The position numbers and the translations under genes are program-made. A model generated the notes under the pieces. It made no database searches. It was not told where the DNA came from and saw only the letters and a list, made by a program, of their open reading frames with translations. DNA of 64,000 bases from Streptomyces werraensis. GTDB lineage: Bacteria; Actinomycetota; Actinomycetes; Streptomycetales; Streptomycetaceae. The stretch covers positions 241,800-305,799 of the forward strand of contig BNBX01000007.1 of the NCBI GenBank assembly GCA_014656175.1, in the 5' to 3' direction. This document shows positions 1 through 7,179 of the stretch, piece after piece; positions within the stretch are counted from its first letter, which is position 1; each line of letters begins with the position of its first letter.

Positions 1-48
1 CCCCGCCCCGACGCGGGGGATTTCGACCGCCGTTCGACGCCTCGGGCC

Positions 49-1620
49 TCAGACGCCCCGGTCGGACGGCGTACGGGGCCCCGGCGTCTCGGACGCCTCG
101 GGCGCCTCGGATGCCTCGGGCGCCCCGGCCGGCGCGGTCGTACGGCGCGGCAGCGCCTTGCGGAGCAGCGGCCAGGCGAGCAGGAGCACCACGACCGCGT
201 ACACGGTCACCGAGAACGGCGTGTTCACCAGACCGGTGACCCTGCCGTCGCTGATCTGCAGTGCGCGGCGCAGCTGCTGCTCGGCGGCCGGGCCGAGGAT
301 GACGCCGATGACGGCGGGCAGCACGGGAAGTCCGTAGCGCCGCATACCGAACCCGATCAGGCCGATGACCAGCAGCAGCACCAGGTCGATCACCTCGCCG
401 CCGACCGCGTACGCGCCCACCGCCGCGAAGAACATGATCCCGGCGTACAGGTACGGCCGCGGGACGCGCAGCAGCTTCGCCCACACCGGCGCGAGCGGCA
501 GGTTCAGGGCGAGCAGCAGCACCATCCCGACGAACAGCGAGGCGATCAGGCCCCACACCAGGTCGGGCTCCCGCTCGAAGAGCAGCGGGCCCGGCTGGAT
601 GCCGTACTGCTGGAACGCGGCCAGCATCACCGCCGCGACCGCCGTGGTCGGCAGACCCAGCGTCAGCATCGACACCAGCGTGCCCGCAGCCGAGGCGGAC
701 GCCGCCGACTCGGGGCCCGCCACACCCTCGATGGCGCCCTTGCCCCACTCGTCCTTGTGCTTCGACAGCCGCTTCTCCGTCACGTACGACAGGAACGTCG
801 GGATCTCCGCGCCGCCCGCCGGGATCGCGCCGAAGGGGAAGCCGATGAACGGGCCGCGCGCCCAGGACTTCCAGGTGCGCCGCAGATCGGCGCGGCCCAG
901 CCACGGCCTGCCCACCGGGATCGGCTCCGGCGGCCGGCGCCGCAGATGGGCGGCCACCCACAGCGCCTCACCGATCGCGAACAGGCCCACCGCGACGATC
1001 ACCACGTCCACGCCGTCGGCGAGATGCAGTGAGCCGAAGGTCAGCCGCTGCTGCCCGGTCATCTGGTCCAGGCCGATCAGACCGATCGTCAGGCCGATCA
1101 GCAGCGAGGCCAGGCCCCGGATGCGCGACGAGCCGAGGACGGACGTCACGGCGATGAACGCCAGCACCATGATGGCGAAGTAGTCCGGCGCGCCGATGTC
1201 CACCGCCAGGTCGGCGACCGTCGGCGCGAGCGCGACCAGCAGCAGCGTGCCCACCATGCCGCCCGCGAAGTGGCCGACGGCGGCGGCCGCGAGGGCCTGA
1301 GCGCCGCGCCCCGACTTCGCCATCGGGTTGCCCTCCATCGCGGCGACCACGGCGGCGCTCTCGCCGGGCGTGTTCAGCAGGATCGAGGTCGTGGAGCCGC
1401 CGAACATCGCTCCGTAGTAGATGCCGGCGAACATGATGAACGCGCCGGTCGGGTCGAGCCCGTACGTCACCGGCAGCAGCAGGGCCACCGCCATCGCCGG
1501 GCCGATGCCCGGCAGCACACCGATCGCCGTACCGAGCAGCACACCCACCGCGGCCCACAGGAGATTGAGCGGGGTGAGGGCCGTCCCGAAGCCGTCCAGC
1601 AGGGAGTCGAGGGCGTTCAT
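49..1620 (-). CDS. tctA: TctA-family tripartite tricarboxylate transporter, large permease subunit
   Basis: Large membrane subunit of a TTT-family importer, which takes up tri- or dicarboxylates with TctB and an extracytoplasmic binding protein. The 523 residues match the usual TctA length and are mostly hydrophobic, with roughly ten or more membrane segments. Family-typical Gly/Pro-rich segments are visible near the N-terminus (GVLPGIGPAMA, about residues 35-45) and in the NTPGESAAVV stretch. The C-terminal tail is a charged Ala/Pro/Glu-rich extension. The ATG lies one base after the tctB stop, so the two are transcribed and probably translated together. The actual substrate cannot be read from sequence. 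Confidence 0.95.
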   Translation of the reverse strand: MNALDSLLDGFGTALTPLNLLWAAVGVLLGTAIGVLPGIGPAMAVALLLPVTYGLDPTGAFIMFAGIYYGAMFGGSTTSILLNTPGESAAVVAAMEGNPMAKSGRGAQALAAAAVGHFAGGMVGTLLLVALAPTVADLAVDIGAPDYFAIMVLAFIAVTSVLGSSRIRGLASLLIGLTIGLIGLDQMTGQQRLTFGSLHLADGVDVVIVAVGLFAIGEALWVAAHLRRRPPEPIPVGRPWLGRADLRRTWKSWARGPFIGFPFGAIPAGGAEIPTFLSYVTEKRLSKHKDEWGKGAIEGVAGPESAASASAAGTLVSMLTLGLPTTAVAAVMLAAFQQYGIQPGPLLFEREPDLVWGLIASLFVGMVLLLALNLPLAPVWAKLLRVPRPYLYAGIMFFAAVGAYAVGGEVIDLVLLLVIGLIGFGMRRYGLPVLPAVIGVILGPAAEQQLRRALQISDGRVTGLVNTPFSVTVYAVVVLLLAWPLLRKALPRRTTAPAGAPEASEAPEASETPGPRTPSDRGV

Positions 1621-1621
1621 G

Positions 1622-2215
1622 TCACAGCACTCCCATCAGCGGACCGCCGGGCAGTGGCACTCCGAGCAGCTTGTCGAACAGGGCGTAGGTGGCCAGCGAG
1701 AGCACCGCCGCGATCAGCGGGTCGCGGTCCACCCGGCGGCTGCCGAGCGCGTACGCGGCGCCCCAGAACAGCAGGGCGCCCGCGGCGGGGAAGCCGAGCG
1801 GGTCGATCAGGACGGCGGAGCCCAGGAATACGCCGGACAGCAGCAGGACCGTGCGCCAGTCGGCCGGTTCACCGAGGTCGACGTCCTCCCCGGTCTCGGC
1901 CTGGCCCCGGCCGCCGCGCAGCACGTCGACGGTGAGGAGGACGGCGACGAGCAGCAGGCCGATGCCGACCACGACGGGCACGGTCTTCGGCCCGACCGGG
2001 CCGCGCTGGGTGATGTCGACGTCCATGGTGAGGGCGTCGGTGAGGACCAGCACGCCGAGCGCGAGGAGGAGGGCGCCGACGCCCAGTTCGGAGTGGTCGC
2101 GCAGCCAGGAGCGGGCGGTGCGAGGGGTTCGGGGGGTGGTGGGCCTCGTCCCCGGCGCGGGGGACGGAGACGGCTGGGCCCCGGACTCGGACGCCGGGGT
2201 GGGGGGAGTGGTCAC
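1622..2215 (-). CDS. tctB: TctB-family tripartite tricarboxylate transporter, small subunit
   Basis: Small membrane subunit of the TTT importer. The protein is 197 residues: a Pro/Ser/Thr-rich cytoplasmic N-terminus of about 40 residues, then four predicted membrane segments (for example ALLLALGVLVLTDAL and VLLLSGVFLGSAVLI). The GTG start is chosen because it overlaps the tctC stop in a GTGA arrangement (2212-2215), typical of translational coupling. The open frame runs about 1.5 kb further upstream, but that part is antisense to tctC and is not TctB-like. Confidence 0.9.
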   Translation of the reverse strand: MTTPPTPASESGAQPSPSPAPGTRPTTPRTPRTARSWLRDHSELGVGALLLALGVLVLTDALTMDVDITQRGPVGPKTVPVVVGIGLLLVAVLLTVDVLRGGRGQAETGEDVDLGEPADWRTVLLLSGVFLGSAVLIDPLGFPAAGALLFWGAAYALGSRRVDRDPLIAAVLSLATYALFDKLLGVPLPGGPLMGVL

Positions 2216-3195
2216 AGGCCGAGCTCCTTCAGTACCGACACCACGCGCTCGTCCTCGGCGGCCAGGAACGCGCCGAACTCGTCGCCGGTCAGGAACGCGT
2301 CGTCCCAGCCGTTGCGCTTCATGGACGCCTGCCATTCCTTCGAGTCGTGCAGCGCCTCCAACAGCCGGACGAGTTTCCCGCGTTCGGCGTCCGTGAGGCC
2401 GGGCGGGGCGACGACACCCCGCCAGTTCGTGAACTCCACGTCGTAGCCGGACTCCTTGAGCGTGGGCGCGTCGAGGCCCGGCACGCGCTCGGGGCCCGTC
2501 ACCGCCAGCAGCCGCAGCTCGCCCGCCTCGATCTGGTCCCGGTACTCGCCGACCCCGGAGACGCCGAAGGCGACCTTGCTGCCGAGGATCGAGGCGAGCA
2601 GTTCTCCGCCGCCGTCGAACGGGATGTAGTTGACGTCCTTCGGGGCGATCCCCACGGCCCGCGCCATCAGCATCGGAGCGAGGTGGTCGGGGCCGCCGGG
2701 GGACGAACCGCCGCCCACGGGAAGCCGGCCCGGGGCGGCCTTCCAGGCCGTGACGAGGTCGTCGATGGTCCGGTACGGGGAGTCCTTGGCGACCACCACC
2801 ACGTCCTGCTCCTCGGTGAGCCGGGCGATCGGCGTGGTGTCGGCGAGGGTGCGGGGCGCGTGGTTGGAGCGGACGGCGCCGACGACGCCGAGCCCCATCG
2901 ACATGGCCAGCTTGCCGTTGCCGCGCTCGTTCACCAGGCGGGTGAGGCCGACCGTGCCCCCGGCGCCGGGCAGGTTGAACACCTCGACGGAGCCGGTCAG
3001 TCCGGCGTCCTCGGCGTTCTTGGCGGCCGTGCGGGCGGTGATGTCGTAGCCGCCGCCGGGCGTGTTGGGAACCATGAGGCGCAGGCCCGGGATGTGGGTG
3101 CCGCTCTCGGCGCCACTGCCGGTCGTGAGCAGCGGGGGGCCCACGAGGACGAGCAGAGCGGCGCCGAGCAGGGCGAGGGGTGTGCGCAGGCGCAC
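2212..3195 (-). CDS. tctC: TctC-family tricarboxylate-binding protein (Bug family)
   Basis: Extracytoplasmic substrate-binding protein of the importer. A signal sequence (MRLRT, then a Leu/Val/Ala core) precedes the mature domain. Bug-family hallmarks are present: PNTPGGGYDITAR after the first strand, NLPGAGGTVG, and a late GVVAPPGLTD segment. The GTG at 3195 is preferred because AGGTGG lies eight bases upstream; this gives 327 residues. The frame is open to a start at 3273, which would add 26 non-signal-like residues. No lipobox cysteine follows the signal core, so a membrane anchor is not obvious. First gene of tctCBA. Confidence 0.88.
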   Translation of the reverse strand: MRLRTPLALLGAALLVLVGPPLLTTGSGAESGTHIPGLRLMVPNTPGGGYDITARTAAKNAEDAGLTGSVEVFNLPGAGGTVGLTRLVNERGNGKLAMSMGLGVVGAVRSNHAPRTLADTTPIARLTEEQDVVVVAKDSPYRTIDDLVTAWKAAPGRLPVGGGSSPGGPDHLAPMLMARAVGIAPKDVNYIPFDGGGELLASILGSKVAFGVSGVGEYRDQIEAGELRLLAVTGPERVPGLDAPTLKESGYDVEFTNWRGVVAPPGLTDAERGKLVRLLEALHDSKEWQASMKRNGWDDAFLTGDEFGAFLAAEDERVVSVLKELGL

Positions 3196-3431
3196 GGGTG
3201 CCACCACCTGTCGGTCGGGTTGTGCGGGTCGGGTGGTTCGAGTGGGTTGTGTGTAGGTACAGGGGCGCGTCACCCGTGGAGGGGGCGGGTGACGCGGGCC
3301 ACATCGTGCCGGGGCGGGGGCGGGCTGTCGCGGTTACGGAAGCAATGGAGGTTGTGGTCGTTGTGTCAGCGCGGCGGTGGCTCCTGGTGCAGGTCTGTCG
3401 CCGGCCCTGTGCGGGGCCGGGGGCCGGGGGG

Positions 3432-4205
3432 ATGATGGGGCGCATGTGGGACGGGGAGGACGTGAGCGGGGCCGGCGAGGCCATCGGGGTACTGGTGGTG
3501 GACGACGACTTCCGGGTGGCGCGCGTGCACCGGGCGTACGTCGAACGCGTCGACTCCTTCCGGGTGGTCGGGGTCGCCGGCAGCGGTGAGCAGGCCCTGA
3601 GCGCCGTCGACGAACTCCGTCCCGATCTGGTGCTGCTCGATCTGTATCTGCCCGACGTGTTCGGCCTCGACGTCATCCCCCGGCTGCGCACCGCCGGGCA
3701 CGACTGCGACGTCATGGTCGTCAGCGCCGCACGCGAGGCGGACGCGGTGCGCGGCGCCGTGCGGCGCGGTGTCGTCGACTATCTGCTCAAGCCTTTCGAC
3801 TTCGAGGATCTGCGGGGGCGGCTGGAGCGGTACGCGGTGCAGCGGGGAATGCTGCGGGACACCGTGGTGCGCGGGCAGGCGGACGTCGACCGGGTGCTGG
3901 CGGGGGCGGCGATGCCCGTACCGTCCGTGCCGTCCCTGCCGCGCAGACTGCCCAAGGGGATGAGCGCGGAGACCGCCGGGCTGGTGGAGCGGACGCTGCG
4001 GGAGGCGGAGGGGAGCCTGTCGGCGAGCGAGTGCGCGCGGCTGACCGGTGTCTCGCGGGTCAGTGCGCGGCGGTACCTGGAGTACTTCCACACCGTCGGG
4101 GCGGCCGAGGTGTCGTTGCGGTACGGGGCGACCGGGCGGCCCGAGCGGCGGTACCGATTCGTGGGGGCCGGGCGAGGGGTTGTCTCCGGGGATGGGCGGG
4201 CCTAG
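3432..4205 (+). CDS. CitB/DcuR-type response regulator
   Basis: Two-domain response regulator of the family that controls di- and tricarboxylate uptake. The receiver domain (about residues 18-130) has the acidic triad at D24-D26, phospho-acceptor D70 in LVLLDLYLPD, the switch residue in VVSAA and K120 in LLKPF. The C-terminus (about 185-255) carries a helix-turn-helix (SASECARLTGVSRVSARRYL) as in DcuR/CitB. It is divergent from tctCBA, so control of that operon is the natural inference. No sensor kinase lies beside it in the window. The start is uncertain: ATGs at 3432, 3435 and 3444 are all possible and none has an ideal ribosome site. Confidence 0.9.
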   Translation: MMGRMWDGEDVSGAGEAIGVLVVDDDFRVARVHRAYVERVDSFRVVGVAGSGEQALSAVDELRPDLVLLDLYLPDVFGLDVIPRLRTAGHDCDVMVVSAAREADAVRGAVRRGVVDYLLKPFDFEDLRGRLERYAVQRGMLRDTVVRGQADVDRVLAGAAMPVPSVPSLPRRLPKGMSAETAGLVERTLREAEGSLSASECARLTGVSRVSARRYLEYFHTVGAAEVSLRYGATGRPERRYRFVGAGRGVVSGDGRA

Positions 4206-4222
4206 GGTCGGTGACGCGTGGG

Positions 4223-4234
4223 GAAAGCGCTTTC
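4223..4234. promoter_or_regulatory. LacI-family-type operator palindrome
   Basis: A perfect 12-bp palindrome, GAAAGCGCTTTC, lies about 50 bp before the start of the Gfo/Idh/MocA gene. An AAAGCGCTTT core with a central CG is the classic operator form of LacI-family sugar regulators. No LacI-family gene lies in the window, so the regulator would act from elsewhere. The base composition stands out against the GC-rich surroundings. Confidence 0.55.
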
Positions 4235-4284
4235 TGTGCCGACCGCGCCCACCGAACGGCCTGTTGCTCTCCGAGGAGCGCCGC

Positions 4285-5403
4285 ATGACCTCGTCCCCCG
4301 GCCGCCGTCGTGCGGCTGTCGTCGGCACGGGTGCCATCGTCAGCGGAGGGCATCTCCCCGCGCTGCGGGCGCACACCGACCGTGTCGAACTCGTCGCCGC
4401 GGTCGATGTCGACCCCGGTCGGCTCGACGCCTTCCGCACGGAGGCCGGGGAGGGGGTGACGGGCTTCTCGACGACCGAGGCGATGCTCGCCGCCGTACGG
4501 CCCGATCTGGTGCTCATCGGCACGCCGCCGTCCCTGCACCGCGAGCAGACCGTCGCCGCGCTGAAGGCCGGGGCCTGGGTGCTGTGCGAGAAGCCGCTGT
4601 GTCTCTCGCTCGCCGAGTACGACGAGATCGCGGCGGCGGAGGCCGCGTCCGGGGCGTACGCCTCGGTGATCTTCCAGCACCGGTACGGCAGTGGCGCCGT
4701 GCGCGCACGGGAGTTGATACGGGGCGGGGAGCTGGGCGCGCCGCTGGTCGCCCACTGCCAGACCACCTGGCACCGGGACGCCGGGTACTACTCCGTGCCC
4801 TGGCGCGGACGGTGGGCCACCGAGGGCGGCGGGCCGACGACGGGGCACGGGATCCATCAGTACGACCTGCTGCTGCACCTGCTGGGGGAGTGGGAGGAGG
4901 TGCAGGCGATGGCGGCGCGGCTGGTGCACGACACGGAGAGCGAGGACGTGTCGACGGCGTTGGTGCGGTTCGCGGGCGGGGCGTTGGCGACCGTGGTGAA
5001 CAGTGTGCTGTCGCCGGACGAAGTGAGCCGGGTACGGGTGGACTGTGCGGACGCGACGGTTGAGCTGACGCATCTGTACGGGCACACGAATGACGACTGG
5101 GTGTACACGCCCGCGCCGCATGTGCCGCAGGAGCGGGCGGCCGCGTGGCGCGAGGCGGGGGAGGACGTCCCCAGTTCGCACACCGCGCAGCTGGGGTTCG
5201 TGCTGGACGCGTGGGACGCCGGGGTGCGGCCGCCGGGAAGCGGGCGGGAGGCGCGGAGCACGCTGGAGTTCGCTGCCGCGTTGTACAAGGCCGCGTTCAC
5301 TGGGCGGGCGGTCCGGGCCGGCGAGATCCGTCCTGGCGATCCCTTTTACGAGGCCATGCACGGTGGGGTCGGGGAGACCTGGAGCGGGGTGGGGCGGGCG
5401 TGA
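4285..5403 (+). CDS. Gfo/Idh/MocA-family NAD(P)-dependent oxidoreductase
   Basis: Probable sugar, inositol or amino-sugar dehydrogenase, cytoplasmic. The 372-residue protein has an N-terminal Rossmann fold (AVVGTGAIVSGGHLPAL, about residues 10-26), the family CEKPL motif (WVLCEKPLCLSL) with its conserved Lys, and a C-terminal alpha/beta domain with GGGPTTGHGIHQYDLLL holding the usual catalytic His. The ATG follows GAGGAG with good spacing. The stop overlaps the GTG of the PmoA-like gene (GTGA), and a LacI-type palindrome precedes it, pointing to carbohydrate-responsive control. The substrate is unknown. Confidence 0.93.
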   Translation: MTSSPGRRRAAVVGTGAIVSGGHLPALRAHTDRVELVAAVDVDPGRLDAFRTEAGEGVTGFSTTEAMLAAVRPDLVLIGTPPSLHREQTVAALKAGAWVLCEKPLCLSLAEYDEIAAAEAASGAYASVIFQHRYGSGAVRARELIRGGELGAPLVAHCQTTWHRDAGYYSVPWRGRWATEGGGPTTGHGIHQYDLLLHLLGEWEEVQAMAARLVHDTESEDVSTALVRFAGGALATVVNSVLSPDEVSRVRVDCADATVELTHLYGHTNDDWVYTPAPHVPQERAAAWREAGEDVPSSHTAQLGFVLDAWDAGVRPPGSGREARSTLEFAAALYKAAFTGRAVRAGEIRPGDPFYEAMHGGVGETWSGVGRA

Positions 5404-6345
5404 CGCTGCGGGTGGTGCACGCGCACGGGGACGCCGTGGGCGTGAGCGTGGGGGACGTCGAGATTCTGCGGTACGTGTACCGGCCCGACCCGGTGGCGTT
5501 CGAGTCGCGCAAGCCGTATGCGCATCCGGTGCGGACGCTCGGGGGGAGGGTGGTGACCGGGTACCGGCCGAGCGACCACCGGTGGCACAAGGGGATGCAG
5601 ATGACGGCCAGCCATCTGTCCGGGCAGAACTTCTGGGGCGGCAACTCGTATGTGCACGGGCGGGGTTATCTGCCGTTGCCGGAGCGGATCGGGTGGATGC
5701 GGCACGAGGGGTTCCCGTCGTTCGTGGTGGACGAGGAGCGGTTCGCCTGCGTGGAGGAGCTCACCTGGGTGGAGAACGGGGGCGCGGAGTGGGCGCGTGA
5801 GGAGCGAGGGCTGAGCGTCCACACCGTGGATGTGGTGCGGGGCGCGTGGGTGCTGGACTGGTCGATACGGCTGACCAACGTGCGGGGCGAGGAGTTGCGC
5901 TTCGGGTCGCCGACCACGGCCGGGCGGGAGATGGCCGGGTACACGGGGCTGCAGTGGCGGGGGCCGCGGGACTTCACCGGGGGGACGGTGTTCGCGCCGG
6001 GGGTGGAGGGGGGGTGGTCCGGGGGAGCGGTTCATGGGGACGCAGGGGCCGTGGCTGGGGTTCACGGCCGAACGGGACGCCGTCGACGGGGCGTCGACGG
6101 TGGTGTTCGCGCATGCGCCGGAGAATCTGGACGCGGGCGGGGGCGGGGGTGGGCGGGCCGTGCATCCGTCGCACTGGTTCGTCCGGTCGGAACCGATTCC
6201 GTCGGTGGCGTTCTCGTGGGCGTTCTTCGAGGAGTTCGGGCTGCCGGCGGGGGAGTCGTTCGCGTACCGGTACCGGGTGGTCGTCGCGGACGGGGCGTGG
6301 GACAGGGAGCGGGTGGAGGAGTTCCTGGCGGGTGTGCCGTGGTGA
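5400..6345 (+). pseudogene. PmoA-like (DUF6807) protein gene, frameshifted
   Basis: PmoA-like domain protein, a family often found beside Gfo/Idh/MocA dehydrogenases. The first part (GTG 5400 to about 6010) contains SDHRWHKGMQMTASHL and GQNFWGGNSYV. Coding then shifts one frame: the remainder (about 6013-6345) reads in the next frame from GERFMGTQGPWLGFTAERD to FLAGVPW. The break falls in a run of seven G at 6008-6014; removing one G would restore a single protein of about 314 residues. Both halves keep coding-type codon bias, so this is either a recent inactivation or a base-calling error. Its start overlaps the previous stop by four bases. Confidence 0.8.
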
Positions 6346-6464
6346 CGCCGGACGAGTACCTCGCCCGCCCCGGCGCCGTCCCTGCCGGTCTCAGGACGAC
6401 CACCGCCTCCACGCGATCTGGCGCTGGGAGCGGGAGCCGGGACCGTTCCCGACACCCGCACCGC
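6342..6464 (+). pseudogene. Possible truncated remnant of a gene coupled to the PmoA-like gene
   Basis: A GTG at 6342 overlaps the PmoA-like stop (GTGA), as if another operon gene began here. It reads VTPDEYLARPGAVPAGL, then loses plausible coding; a neighbouring frame continues with QDDHRLHAIWRWE. Within about 120 bases the convergent PAP2 gene begins, so nothing of normal length remains. The family is not recognised, and this may be chance. Confidence 0.25.
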
Positions 6465-7094
6465 CTACCGCGGGCGCCGCAGCCCCCGCGGATACGACGC
6501 CGGGAGGCGCGCCGAGGCGACCGCCAGGGCCGTCGCGGCCGACGCCACCCCCAGCACCGCCCCCGCCGCCACATCCCCCGGGTAGTGCACGCCCGTATGG
6601 ATGCGGGAGTACCCCACCGCCCCCGCCAACGCCCCCAACGGCACGGACGCCGCGGGCAGCACCGTGCCCACCGCCGTCGCGAAGGCGACCGCCGACGCCG
6701 TGTGGCCGGACGGGAAGGACGCCGACATCGGCATCGGCACGTGCCGGTCCACCGTCACCCGTGCCGCCTCCCGGTCGGGACGCTCCCGGCGGACCAGCCG
6801 CTTGCCGAGCAGGTTGGCCGAGGCGGACGCCACCGCTACGGCGCCGACCCCGGCGAGCGCCGCCCTGCGCGGGCGGGAGCCGGCCAGGGCCAGCGCCCCG
6901 GCGATGGCGAACGAGATCTTGGAATGGTCGGCCGCGTGGGAGAGCTTGCGCAGCGCGCGGTCGAGCGTCGGCGTGGGGGTCGCGGCGACCGCCGCGTACA
7001 GCGCGCCGTCCACCGCTCTGAGGTCGCTCAGCACCTCGGAGGCGATCCTGCGCAGTCCGTCGGCGGGCGGTACGGGTGTGGTGCGCTCGCTCAT
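6465..7094 (-). CDS. PAP2-family phosphatase (type 2 phosphatidic acid phosphatase)
   Basis: Membrane phosphatase acting on a lipid phosphate, such as phosphatidate or a polyprenyl diphosphate. All three signature motifs of the superfamily are present in the 209-residue protein: KX6RP (KRLVRRERP), PSGH (SFPSGHTAS) and SRX5HX3D (SRIHTGVHYPGD), with hydrophobic helices between them. The ATG is chosen because GGGAG lies a few bases upstream; an earlier start at 7139 would add 15 unlikely residues. It is convergent with the damaged PmoA operon. The substrate cannot be assigned. Confidence 0.9.
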   Translation of the reverse strand: MSERTTPVPPADGLRRIASEVLSDLRAVDGALYAAVAATPTPTLDRALRKLSHAADHSKISFAIAGALALAGSRPRRAALAGVGAVAVASASANLLGKRLVRRERPDREAARVTVDRHVPMPMSASFPSGHTASAVAFATAVGTVLPAASVPLGALAGAVGYSRIHTGVHYPGDVAAGAVLGVASAATALAVASARLPASYPRGLRRPR

Positions 7095-7179
7095 CTGTCT
7101 CTCCCGCGGTGACATCGTCCAGGTGCCCACGGTACGCATGATCCATGCGACGGGCCCGCCCGCCCCGCACGTACCCCCT

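Noticed and set aside
1622..3715. A 697-residue minus-strand reading covering tctB and extending far upstream
   Set aside because: Only its last 197 residues are TctB. The remainder is the antisense or off-frame translation over tctC and the regulator, rich in Arg/Pro/Ser as GC-rich shadows are.
3366..5361. Long minus-strand readings opposite the response regulator and the oxidoreductase
   Set aside because: They lie antisense to genes with clear motifs, show Arg/Pro/His-rich composition and lack ribosome sites.
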